DNA from: Bacteroidales bacterium
GTDB lineage: Bacteria; Bacteroidota; Bacteroidia; Bacteroidales; UBA12170
Reading direction: 5' to 3'
DNA length: 47,504 nucleotides
Assembly (NCBI GenBank): GCA_027858955.1
Contig: JAQIBR010000195.1
Span: 1-47,504, forward strand
Position numbers and translations under genes: made by a program
Shown here: positions 35,709-43,917 of the stretch, piece by piece
Position numbering within the stretch: the stretch's first letter is position 1
Layout of the letters: every line of letters starts with the position of its first letter
Notes under the pieces: generated by a model
The model's input: only the letters and a program-made list of their open reading frames with translations
Told to the model about the DNA's origin: nothing
Database searches by the model: none

Positions 35709-36067
35709 TCAGCATATAAACACATTTAACCAAATAAAAAAATATGAAAAAAACTACAACTTAAAAAAGTTATGTCTTTCCTTATTTAGACTTTGTAAAA
35801 ATAATACTTTTTCTATCCCAATGCAAGTTTTTAACATATTTTATATTTCGGATGTGGAATACCTGAATAGGATAATCGATAATTATCACAAACTATTAAT
35901 TATTAATCGTTTATTGAATTGTCAAGAAATTTCTACTTATTGAAATCTATTTGAAACGCAACAAAAATTAACAAACAGCACACAATTAAAATTGAAAATA
36001 ACGCTTAAAAAACGAGTAAAACATCAAGTTTGGTTTTTTATCAAGAAAAAATACATTCAAAACGAAA

Positions 36068-37087
36068 TCAAATTACACTTTCAAATTGTTTCAAAAAGCG
36101 AATATCGTTTTCAAAAAACAATCGTAAATCTTTAATTTGGTATTTAAGCATAGTTACTCTCTCTATTCCCATTCCAAAAGCAAAACCTGTATATTTTTCA
36201 GAATCAATACCGGCATTTTCTAAAACATTTGGATCGACCATCCCGCAACCTAAAATTTCAACCCAACCTGAATATTTACATATATTACAACCTTCTCCGC
36301 CACAAATATGACAAGATATGTCCATTTCAGCCGAAGGCTCCGTAAAAGGGAAATATGATGGGCGCAAACGAATTCCCGTATTTTCGCCAAACATTTCTTT
36401 GGCAAAATACATTAGGGTTTGCTTTAAATCGGCAAAACTTACATTCTCGTCAATATACAAACCTTCAACCTGATGAAAGATACAATGCGCTCGAGCAGAA
36501 ATTGCTTCGTTTCGAAAAACTCTGCCGGGAAAAATGCTTCGCACAGGCGGTTTATTGTTTTCCATTACTCTTACCTGAACAGATGAAGTATGTGTACGTA
36601 AAGCTATATCGGGCGATTTTTCAATAAAAAAAGTGTCCTGCATATCGCGTGCAGGATGTTCTTCGGGAAAATTAAGTGCAGTAAAATTATGCCAATCATC
36701 TTCAATTTCAGGACCTTCCTCAACTGTAAAACCAATACGAGAAAAAATTTCGATAATCTGATTTCGAACTAAAGAAAGAGGGTGACGCGAACCCAGATCA
36801 CGATTCACGGGCAAGGTCAAATCAATACCTGATTCCAAATGCTGCACAAGATTTTCAAGCAATTCTTTCGCTTCGTCAATTTTTGACAAAACAGCATTTT
36901 TAAGATTGTTCAGCAAAATGCCCATTTCTTTACGATCTTCCGCTGCCACCGATTTAAAATCAGCAAACAAAGCTGGAATAATTCCTTTTTTTCCTATATA
37001 TTTAACTCGAAAAACTTCCAAATCGTCCATTTTGTCAAAGGTGGTCGACTTAATTTCTTCGAGATATGCCAGTACTTTTTCTTTCAT
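36068..37087 (-). CDS. pheS: Phenylalanyl-tRNA synthetase alpha chain
   Basis: A 339-residue class II synthetase subunit with an N-terminal coiled-coil arm and motif 2 FRNEAISARAHCIFHQVEGLYID, the LRPSYFPFTEPSAEMDISC block, GWVEILGCGMVDPNVLE and motif 3 GFAFGMGIERVTMLKY. These are the alpha subunit hallmarks. It needs PheT, which is not in the window. It is the last gene of the leftward cluster greA-HIT-cyclophilin-pheS, 6 bases after the cyclophilin. Confidence 0.97.
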   Translation of the reverse strand: MKEKVLAYLEEIKSTTFDKMDDLEVFRVKYIGKKGIIPALFADFKSVAAEDRKEMGILLNNLKNAVLSKIDEAKELLENLVQHLESGIDLTLPVNRDLGSRHPLSLVRNQIIEIFSRIGFTVEEGPEIEDDWHNFTALNFPEEHPARDMQDTFFIEKSPDIALRTHTSSVQVRVMENNKPPVRSIFPGRVFRNEAISARAHCIFHQVEGLYIDENVSFADLKQTLMYFAKEMFGENTGIRLRPSYFPFTEPSAEMDISCHICGGEGCNICKYSGWVEILGCGMVDPNVLENAGIDSEKYTGFAFGMGIERVTMLKYQIKDLRLFFENDIRFLKQFESVI

Positions 37088-37093
37088 TTGATC

Positions 37094-37921
37094 CTAATCT
37101 AAAATTTCTATTTTCATTAACACCTTTTCTATTGGACTGCTACCTAAAACAGGTGTAGCTGCTATTTTATCCAATACTTCCCAACCATCTGTTATTCTCC
37201 CATAAACAGAATATGAACCGTCTAAATGTGGTGTTCCGCCAATAGTAGTATATATTTCAATCTGTTTTTCGGTATAATGAAATTCAGTTGGAGCTTCGCC
37301 CCTTTCAATCATCTCATTATAAATATTATTTTCCATTAATTTTACTCCTTCCATATCCTTGGCTTTCATTAAGGCATCCATTTTAAAAAACCATTTTTCA
37401 TTGCTGGGAAAGATGATATAATTTTTTATTGCTAATTGTTTACGTTCTGTGTTTATTTTTTCCTCAATACTTTTTACCTGGCCTAAGGATAATATTTTCC
37501 CTTGTACAATATAAAACTGTGCTGCCGAACTTGCTTTAGTGGGGTTTACTTTGTCTCTTTCTCGAGCTGCTGCTAACATTCCTTTATGATGCACATAAAT
37601 TTCGGGAACAAATTCAGCAGGGACAGTATATCCAGCGTCTTCCCTACCGTCGGCATTATGCCCCCCTTGAATCATAAAATTATTAATAACACGATGAAAA
37701 AACGAATCTTCGAACCAGCCTTCTTTCGCTAATTTTATGAAATTGTCACGATGCATAGGTGTTTCGTTAAAAAGTTCCCCTTTCATATCTCCCATACTTG
37801 TATGAATTATAAATTCAGTTCGCTTTTCCTGTGCCTCTATTGAGTTAAGTCCGGCAAAAAAAAACAATATCACTAAATTTAGAAGGCCTTTACTGATAAT
37901 ATTAAACCTAAGATGATTCAT
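37094..37921 (-). CDS. Cyclophilin-type peptidyl-prolyl isomerase, exported
   Basis: A 275-residue protein with a hydrophobic N-terminal signal sequence ending near ANSIEAQ-like residues (LNSIEAQ). The cyclophilin core appears in two parts: FHRVINNFMIQGGH (active-site Arg and surrounding) and, after about 90 residues of insertion rich in Lys and Glu, SAAQFYIVQG and the final GGTPHLDGSYSVYGRITDGWEVLDKIA. The insertion between the two parts is longer than in the compact cyclophilins. It probably assists folding in the periplasm. Located between the HIT gene and pheS, with gaps of 0-6 bases. Confidence 0.87.
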   Translation of the reverse strand: MNHLRFNIISKGLLNLVILFFFAGLNSIEAQEKRTEFIIHTSMGDMKGELFNETPMHRDNFIKLAKEGWFEDSFFHRVINNFMIQGGHNADGREDAGYTVPAEFVPEIYVHHKGMLAAARERDKVNPTKASSAAQFYIVQGKILSLGQVKSIEEKINTERKQLAIKNYIIFPSNEKWFFKMDALMKAKDMEGVKLMENNIYNEMIERGEAPTEFHYTEKQIEIYTTIGGTPHLDGSYSVYGRITDGWEVLDKIAATPVLGSSPIEKVLMKIEILD

Positions 37922-38320
37922 TTAATCTTTTATTTTAGATGAAATTTCTGCGCTTATGGCACTATATTCATCTTTAGTAAATGATAATTTCGGCTGTTTA
38001 AAGTCAATGTCGTAAACAGTATTAATCGGAATAAGATGAATGTGAGCATGTGGTACTTCCAATCCTAATACTGCAACTCCTACCCTTTTACATGGCACAA
38101 CTTGCTCTATCGCTTTTGCTACTTTTTTAGCAAAGACCATCATTTCCGCCAAATCTTTATCACTTATATCAAAGAGATAATCGATTTCATTTTTAGGTAT
38201 AACTAAAGTATGTCCTTTTACTAATGGATCAATATCTAAGAAAGCATAATACTTTTCATCTTCGGCAATTTTATACGATGGGATTTCGCCTTGAACTATT
38301 CTTGTAAATATACTAGACAT
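37922..38320 (-). CDS. HIT family protein (nucleotide hydrolase/transferase)
   Basis: A 132-residue HIT protein with the triad VPHAHIHLIPI (His91, His93, His95) and the usual N-terminal IFTRIVQGEIPSYKIAEDE. The family cleaves nucleoside phosphoramidates or dinucleotides. It directly abuts the cyclophilin gene and lies 13 bases downstream of greA, so is co-transcribed. Confidence 0.9.
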   Translation of the reverse strand: MSSIFTRIVQGEIPSYKIAEDEKYYAFLDIDPLVKGHTLVIPKNEIDYLFDISDKDLAEMMVFAKKVAKAIEQVVPCKRVGVAVLGLEVPHAHIHLIPINTVYDIDFKQPKLSFTKDEYSAISAEISSKIKD

Positions 38321-38333
38321 ATAATACGAATTA

Positions 38334-38807
38334 TTAACGAGTTACTTCAATTATTTCAAAAGTGATTTTTCCTGCAGGAATTTCTATTTCCGTCTTTTCT
38401 CCGGCTTTTTTACCTAATAATCCTTTTGCCACCGGGGAGCTGACTGATAATTTGCCTTGTTTAAGATCCGCTTCGTTTTCAGGAACTATTGTATAGGTCA
38501 TTACAGCATCATTTTTCAAGTTTTTGATTTTAACAGTTGATAGAATCAAAACTTTTGAAACATCCATTTTCGACTCATCAATAACACGAGCATTTCGAAT
38601 AAATTCCTGAAGTTTTGAAATTTTCATTTCCAGCATCCCTTGCGCTTCCTTAGCAGCATCATATTCTGCATTTTCCGATAAATCTCCTTTATCGCGCGCT
38701 TCTGCAATTTGCTTTGAAATAGCCGGTCGTTGAATCCTAATTAATTCATCAACTTCAGCTCGCAACTTTTGCAATCCTTCTTCGGTAAAATATTTAGTTT
38801 CAGCCAT
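38334..38807 (-). CDS. greA: Transcription elongation factor GreA
   Basis: A 157-residue protein: N-terminal coiled coil (to about residue 75) with the conserved acidic tip in ARDKGDLSENAEYDAAKEAQ, which inserts into the RNA polymerase secondary channel, and a C-terminal FKBP-like domain ending ITFEIIEV. GreA stimulates cleavage of stalled transcripts. It begins the leftward greA-HIT-cyclophilin-pheS unit, and its leader contains two hairpins. Confidence 0.97.
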   Translation of the reverse strand: MAETKYFTEEGLQKLRAEVDELIRIQRPAISKQIAEARDKGDLSENAEYDAAKEAQGMLEMKISKLQEFIRNARVIDESKMDVSKVLILSTVKIKNLKNDAVMTYTIVPENEADLKQGKLSVSSPVAKGLLGKKAGEKTEIEIPAGKITFEIIEVTR

Positions 38808-38842
38808 AATATGCTTTCTTCATTTTAATAATAACAGATAAA

Positions 38843-38921
38843 GACTCTTAAAATTCTAAGAGTCCTTAATTTTGTGACCGACTTGAGCGAATTAATCAAA
38901 AACACGTCAATCGCTTAAGTC
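38843..38921 (-). promoter_or_regulatory. Two leader hairpins upstream of greA
   Basis: Reading on the minus strand, TCGCTCAAGTC pairs with GACTTAAGCGA (38880-38921; one mismatch), and next comes a hairpin with arms GACTCTTA/TAAGAGTC (38843-38864). Both lie within about 115 bases of the greA start, in the likely untranslated leader. E. coli greA has leader-encoded terminators that make short RNAs; an analogous role here is only inferred. Confidence 0.45.
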
Positions 38922-39306
38922 ATTTTATCTTATTGTTTTGATTTTCGACTTTTTAACCAATGCTATTCTGCGACAAAAATAACACAAAAAAAGAAGAATT
39001 ATCCAATTTCTACATAAGATTATCGCTGCTCGGGTGTAATTTGTTTAAATATATTGACCAATAAGATGCAAATTACAAGAGAATCATGAACTTTATCAGA
39101 AATAAGAATATGCTTCTTCTTCTATATTGTATTCTTCTATATTGTAAATAAAATAAGCGCTTTCAACCACATTGCTTATAAAATTAATTCAAAGATATTT
39201 AAAATTTTAAATATACAACCATCAAGTATTTAGCCCAATTTAATTAGATTACGCCTTGTTGATAATAAAAATTCCATAATCGTAAAATATTATAGCTACA
39301 TGTTTA

Positions 39307-39336
39307 TTGCTAAAATTATAAAATAGTTTATCTTTG
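39307..39336 (+). promoter_or_regulatory. Promoter of the SPOR-domain gene
   Basis: TTG (39307-39309) and TATCTTTG (39329-39336) are spaced by 19 bases. It places transcription just before the ATG at 39381 and argues against the upstream TTG at 39345 as start. Confidence 0.6.
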
Positions 39337-39380
39337 AACAGTAAGTGTTACATAAGTATCGCATTACAGAATTTTATAGT

Positions 39381-40949
39381 ATGGAAGATTATAAAAAACT
39401 TTTAACCGATTTGTATTCTATTCATGATCCTGAAAGAGTTAAACAAATCGATTATTTTCTTGAAAAATATAAAGGTAAGGAAAAGCAATTTTATACTCGC
39501 CAAAAGGAGAATTACGAGAATAAGAAACCCGTTTCTGAGAGTAAAAAAATAATAGAAGAAGCACTAGAACGGATTAAATCGCGATCTACAGAGGTAGATA
39601 CCGAAACCGAGAAAACGCCAATTGTTTCTGCTGAAAAGCCAATGAAACCTTTGGATGACAAAAAGGATATTGCTGCAACTGAACAACCAATTAAAGAAAA
39701 AAAGGAAGTTGTGCAGCCCAAATCAACTAAAGAAAAAAAGTTTGATTCTCCTATCATTGATAAACCAATTGAAAAAAAATCAGAAACAGATATTAATATT
39801 CCGCTAAGTAGGACTAGCAGCGTGCCAAAAGACAGGGTTTTACGAGATCCTTTTCCAGAAAAGCCTGAACCTGGAACTCCCCACGTATCAGTTCCTCCAC
39901 CTTTAAAACAATCCAAAAAAGATATTTGGAGTGATGAAAACAAAAAAAACCTATCATCTGAAGCTCCTGCATCTGAACCTGAAATCAGTATAAATAAAAA
40001 ATATTTCTTGAGTATTTTCGGGATGGTTGTATTATCAATAACTTTAATAATGATTGTTTATTTTACTTTCTTCACTAAATCTGATAATAGGGCTGTAGGA
40101 GTAGTAAAAAAACCTGAAGGAATGAGTGTTGAAAAATCCGTAGATGCCACTCCAAATAAAACTACAATTTCAGAAGCAAAACCAATCGTTGAAGAAAAAA
40201 ATATAGAGCCGGTAATTACTGATCAGGAACAAGTTACGCCAACTACTACAGATGAAATACCCGTTAAGGCGGAAAAGAAAGAAACAGTACAGCAAAAGCC
40301 TTCAAAATCTCTTTGGGCAATACTATTTCCGAAAAAGGAAAAAACAGCACAACAAACAAATAACGTTGATACAAAAACTAAAGAACAAAAACCAACTACA
40401 ATTTCTACTAGTGAAAAACCAATAGTTGAGAAGAAAGAAACAGTTCCACAAAATAATAAAGAGGCAGTAAAAACACCTGCGCAAAGAACAACTACTCCTT
40501 ATACTACCAAAAGAGCAATAACAACTATTGAACAGCCAATTGCAGAAGAAAAAGAAATAATTGAAGAACCTGTCGCAGTAAAGAAAGAAATAATTGAAGA
40601 ACCTGCCATAGAAGAGAAAGAAATAGTTGAAGTAGTAAAAGATCCTGAATCAAAATCTAATCTGAATACTAATGGGGTGCGTATCACAAAAGAAAGCCTT
40701 AATTTGCCTGCATATTTTGTTGCATGTTACGCTGTAAAAACAGAAAGACAGGCTCTAAATAAAATTAATTATCTTAAATCAAAAGGCTTTGATGCTTGCT
40801 ATTACTGGATTCCAGATTTTGCATATCAAGGTAATCCTTATTTCAAGGTTGTAATTGGTCCTTTTACAAATCTTAGAGATACTTATAGAAAGTTAACACC
40901 TGTGCAGGAAAGAGCCGAATTTGACGCGTACATTTTAACTCTGAAATAA
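39381..40949 (+). CDS. Membrane-anchored SPOR domain protein with low-complexity linker
   Basis: A 522-residue protein from the ATG at 39381. The N-terminal ~65 residues are charged helical (MEDYKKLLTDLYSIHDPER), followed by about 130 residues of Pro/Lys/Glu-rich linker and a single transmembrane helix around residues 203-226. A second long Glu/Lys/Thr-rich linker carries the repeat KKEIIEEPVAV. The last ~80 residues (NLPAYFVACYAVKTERQALNKI…FKVVIGPFTN) form a SPOR domain, which binds peptidoglycan lacking stem peptides at the division site. The inferred arrangement is a cytoplasmic head, a single helix and a periplasmic SPOR tail. Confidence 0.85.
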   Translation: MEDYKKLLTDLYSIHDPERVKQIDYFLEKYKGKEKQFYTRQKENYENKKPVSESKKIIEEALERIKSRSTEVDTETEKTPIVSAEKPMKPLDDKKDIAATEQPIKEKKEVVQPKSTKEKKFDSPIIDKPIEKKSETDINIPLSRTSSVPKDRVLRDPFPEKPEPGTPHVSVPPPLKQSKKDIWSDENKKNLSSEAPASEPEISINKKYFLSIFGMVVLSITLIMIVYFTFFTKSDNRAVGVVKKPEGMSVEKSVDATPNKTTISEAKPIVEEKNIEPVITDQEQVTPTTTDEIPVKAEKKETVQQKPSKSLWAILFPKKEKTAQQTNNVDTKTKEQKPTTISTSEKPIVEKKETVPQNNKEAVKTPAQRTTTPYTTKRAITTIEQPIAEEKEIIEEPVAVKKEIIEEPAIEEKEIVEVVKDPESKSNLNTNGVRITKESLNLPAYFVACYAVKTERQALNKINYLKSKGFDACYYWIPDFAYQGNPYFKVVIGPFTNLRDTYRKLTPVQERAEFDAYILTLK

Positions 40950-40971
40950 AAAAAAGAGGTGAAAATCGCTT

Positions 40972-41160
40972 CTATTCTTTATCAGTTTTAGACTCATCTT
41001 TATCTTCATCGGAAATGCCTTTCTTGAACTCTTTAATACCACTTCCAAAACCCTTCATTAGTTCTGGTATTTTCTTGCCGCCAAAAAGTAAAAGTATAGC
41101 AATAACAATTAGAGCTATCGACCAGATGCCGGGAATGGCTAACATTATAAACAATTCCAT
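40972..41160 (-). CDS. tatA: Twin-arginine translocase TatA
   Basis: A 62-residue protein with an N-terminal membrane helix and the FGGKKIPELMKGFGSGIKEFKKG amphipathic block that defines TatA/TatE. It forms the pore of the Tat pathway with TatC (not in this window). The frame ends with a short acidic tail. The gene is convergent with the SPOR gene, with a few bases between; a poor hairpin with a T-run may serve both. Confidence 0.95.
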   Translation of the reverse strand: MELFIMLAIPGIWSIALIVIAILLLFGGKKIPELMKGFGSGIKEFKKGISDEDKDESKTDKE

Positions 41161-41477
41161 AGTTTCAAGTTTTTTATCCTATTGCAAAGATATAAAATAC
41201 TTAGTTAAACAATCCCGTTAGGGATTTAATATTTATAGAAAACGATTCAAATCTATTCTTTTGTCCCTTTGGGACAATATATTATTGTTTCTAATTATTT
41301 GACTTCGTCGAGCTCGTAAACTCGGTTCGTACCTGCCTCGCCGTCAGGCAGGCCTAAAGGCACTTTATTAATGCTATCTTACATTTTTCTATAAATATTC
41401 TGTACCTAAAGGCACAGATGAATTATTTCAATTATTCGTTGAACTCAGCATATCTTTTACTGAAATAGTCAATATAA
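41161..41477. other. Non-coding region carrying the REP-like composite
   Basis: This stretch lies between tatA and the metX fragment. It holds the palindrome cluster described separately and no coding frame. Confidence 0.5.
41211..41416. repeat. REP-like composite of short palindromes
   Basis: Palindromes AATCCCGTTAGGGATT (41211-41226), TTGTCCCTTTGGGACAA (41261-41277), CCTGCCT/AGGCAGG (41332-41352) and a near-palindromic CTGTACCT/AGGCACAG (41400-41416) follow each other. Two of them are tied by the inverted repeat AATATTTATAGAAAA (41228-41242) and its complement (41385-41399). This is like a bacterial interspersed mosaic element. It directly precedes a 5'-truncated metX. Confidence 0.6.
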
Positions 41478-42221
41478 TTTCTATTTTCGTTAAAAAAACA
41501 ATGGCGAGCCACAAATCATATAAACATTCAGAAGCATTTAGAAATTGAAAAAATTCATTTACTGATTGGTGGATCTATTGGCGGATATCAAGCAATAGAA
41601 TGGGCTATAATGCAACCATCTATGATTGAGCATCTTGCTATGGTTGCAAGCAGTGCGGCAACTTCGCCCTGGCGACGTGCTCACAATACTACTCAACGTA
41701 TGATTATAGAAGCTGACGAAAGTTTTTATTCAGATACACCAAAAGGTGGAATGAAAGGGATGAAGGCTGCGCGCTCGATGGCTTTATTGAGTTACCGAAA
41801 TGCCAAAGCATATGAATTAACACAATCGGAGATCGAAATTGACAAAATGAATGAATTTAAAGTGGATTCCTATCAAAGATATCAAGGCGAAAAATTAGCC
41901 AAACGCTTCAACGCATATTCGTATTATACACTTTTAAATATGTTAGATACACATAATGTTGGGCGAAAACGTGGTGGCGTGGAATATGCATTAAAACAAA
42001 TTCAGGCAAAAACACTAATATTAGGCATTAAATCGGATATTTTGTTTTGGCCTGAAGATCAGAATTTAATGCGTCGATCAATTCCAAATTCAAAACTTGT
42101 TATGATAGAATCGAATTTTGGTCATGATGGATTTTTACTCGAAAATGAAAAAATAAGTAAAGAGCTAAGCGTTTTTCTTTGTGAACGGCCCTCAACAGAG
42201 TTAAACTCAGAGTCTTCTTAG
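41478..42221 (+). pseudogene. metX: 5'-truncated homoserine O-acetyltransferase (MetX) fragment
   Basis: The frame is open from 41478 and translates to a MetX C-terminal part: NIQKHLEIEKIHLLIGGSIGGYQAIEWA with the nucleophile elbow GGSIGG, then MVASSAATSPWRRAHN and the acid/His end LGIKSDILFW…GHDGFLLENEKI. Complete MetX is near 350 residues, so about 120 N-terminal residues are missing. No start codon with plausible context is found until an ATG at 41610, which would begin past the nucleophile serine. The sequence before 41490 does not match MetX and merges into the palindrome-rich stretch. MetX would acetylate homoserine for methionine synthesis; this fragment is probably inactive. Confidence 0.82.
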
Positions 42222-42279
42222 TGATTCTGAGTTATCTGCAAGAAAAAATACGTCTTGATGAAAATGTTCCCGCAGATTT

Positions 42280-42309
42280 CGCTGATAAACGCTGATAAAC
42301 GCTGATAAA
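42280..42309. repeat. Three tandem copies of CGCTGATAAA
   Basis: Ten-base unit three times, in a stretch with CCCGCAGATTTCGCTGATAA that I know as a frequent intergenic motif in Bacteroidota. It lies between the metX fragment and rpoN. Confidence 0.7.
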
Positions 42310-42397
42310 ATATAATTGAATCAGCAGTTTCATTTTGCTTACCCATAGTTTTTTGAAAATAAAGAAAAACATTAGTTGAAAATTTTTACATGTTAAC

Positions 42398-43831
42398 TTA
42401 TGCAAGCTCTTTTCGTAAACGAGCTACCGGAATGTTAAGATGTTCACGATATTTTGCAACTGTACGTCGCGCAATAACATAGCCTTTTTCTTTAAGAATT
42501 TCCGTGAGTTGTTCATCAGTAACAGGCTTGGTTTTATTTTCCGCTTCAATGCAATTCGAAAGGATTTTCTTGACCTCGATAGTGGAAACATCTTCCCCGC
42601 TATCTGTTTTTAAGCTTTCCGAAAACAGACTTTTTAATAAAATAGTACCAAAAGGTGATTGAACATATTTACTATTTGCAACTCTAGAAATTGTTGAAAT
42701 ATCAAGGCTTACATGATCGGCAATATCTTTTAAAATCATTGGTCGCAAATCTCTTTCGTCTCCGCTAAAAAAATAGGCATATTGATAATCCATGATAGCT
42801 TTCATGGTTATATATAATGTATGTTGCCTTTGTTTTATTGCATCGATAAACCATTTAGCAGAATCAACTTTTTGCTTAACAAACTGAAAGGCATCCTTGT
42901 CTTTTTTGCTGTGATTTGCAGAATAGGATTGTAGCATTTCTTTGTAAGTTCTATTTAGTCGAAGTTCCGGTGCATTCCGCGAATTTAGAGTCAATTCCAA
43001 CTCGCTTTCGCTATTGCTAATTACAAAATCTGGAATTATATAATGATTTATTTTGGTTGTTTCGCTTAAAGAATTACCCGGTTTTGGATTGAGTTTTAAA
43101 ATCTCATCAATAGCGCTTTTAAGTTGATGTTCTTCAATTTGAGCCTTCTTTATAATCTTATCGTAATGTTTTTTTGTAAATGCATCAAAATAACGATCGA
43201 TAATTCGAATTGCCAAAGCAACATTTTCATCTTCGGTATCTTTTCTTCTCAGTTGAATATGCAAACACTCCTGCAGGTTTCGTGCACCTACACCGATTGG
43301 GTCAAAAGTGTGAACCACACTTAAAACGGTCTCAATTTCCTCGCTTGTTACGTCAATGTTTTTAGTAAAAACCAAATCATCTACCATCGATTCTAAATCG
43401 CGCTCCAAATAACCTGAATCATCAATATTTCCTATGATGATTTTAGCAATTTCGATTTGTTTATCTGTAAATCCCTGATGACTTATTTGATCCATTAACA
43501 ATTCGTGAAATGAAATAGCAGAAGCAAAAGGTATGGTTTTTTTATCGTCTTCTGCATAATTATTCGATCGTGTTTTATATTCAGGAATATCGTCTTCATC
43601 GACATAATCGGTTATATCATATTCATCGTCATCATCTTTAGTATCATCATTATCAGGCAAAGGCTCTTCGTCCTTATCTGGTGTGTCATCTTCCAAAGCA
43701 GGATTTTCTTCAATTTCCTGCTTTATTCTTTGATCCAAACCTATAGACGGAATCTGCAACAGCTTCATCAGCAATATTTGCTGTGGAGAAAGCTTTTGTA
43801 ATAGTTTTTGTTGCAGTCTAAGTTGTTGCAT
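42398..43831 (-). CDS. rpoN: RNA polymerase sigma-54 factor
   Basis: A 477-residue protein. Region I is a glutamine- and leucine-rich N terminus (QLRLQQKLLQKLSPQQILLMKLLQ) that binds the activator-controlled core polymerase. An acidic region II (residues ~45-85) follows. Region III includes the core-binding segment and, near the C terminus, the RpoN box ARRTVAKYRE (454-463), which contacts the -24 element. Functional partner activators with GAFTGA are expected; one is at 26461-27825. The gene stands alone, between the metX fragment and asnS. Confidence 0.97.
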   Translation of the reverse strand: MQQLRLQQKLLQKLSPQQILLMKLLQIPSIGLDQRIKQEIEENPALEDDTPDKDEEPLPDNDDTKDDDDEYDITDYVDEDDIPEYKTRSNNYAEDDKKTIPFASAISFHELLMDQISHQGFTDKQIEIAKIIIGNIDDSGYLERDLESMVDDLVFTKNIDVTSEEIETVLSVVHTFDPIGVGARNLQECLHIQLRRKDTEDENVALAIRIIDRYFDAFTKKHYDKIIKKAQIEEHQLKSAIDEILKLNPKPGNSLSETTKINHYIIPDFVISNSESELELTLNSRNAPELRLNRTYKEMLQSYSANHSKKDKDAFQFVKQKVDSAKWFIDAIKQRQHTLYITMKAIMDYQYAYFFSGDERDLRPMILKDIADHVSLDISTISRVANSKYVQSPFGTILLKSLFSESLKTDSGEDVSTIEVKKILSNCIEAENKTKPVTDEQLTEILKEKGYVIARRTVAKYREHLNIPVARLRKELA

Positions 43832-43917
43832 AATTTTCTTTCATCGCAGGTTTCAAGGTTAAAACTACTGCTTTTTTTTGAATCAATCTAATTGAATCTG
43901 TTCTATTCTGTATCAAA

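Larger units (their letters stand above)
35464..36067. other. Intergenic region with two hairpins and no gene
   Basis: Between rocD and convergent pheS lie a second CTCATC/GATGAG hairpin with T-run (35541-35570) and an eight-base-pair hairpin with a T-rich flank on the minus strand (35677-35708). A tiny frame ATG-AAA-AAA-ACT-ACA-ACT-TAA (35744-35764) encodes MKKTTT. I see no longer coding frame with plausible composition, and none resembling a known RNA. Confidence 0.5.
38808..39344. other. Intergenic region between greA and the SPOR protein
   Basis: Apart from the greA leader hairpins, this 537-base divergent region holds a short direct repeat (about 39118-39147, unit TTCTTCTATATTGTA twice) and a promoter for the rightward gene (39307-39336). 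No coding frame is convincing. Confidence 0.5.

Noticed and set aside
35587-35943. Plus-strand 118-residue frame between rocD and pheS
   Set aside because: The composition is AT-driven, with no domain pattern, and it spans a terminator-like hairpin.
42205-42232. Inverted repeat ACTCAGA/TCTGAGT after the metX fragment as attachment site
   Set aside because: It has no T-run and no direct-repeat partner nearby, so neither terminator nor attachment site can be claimed.
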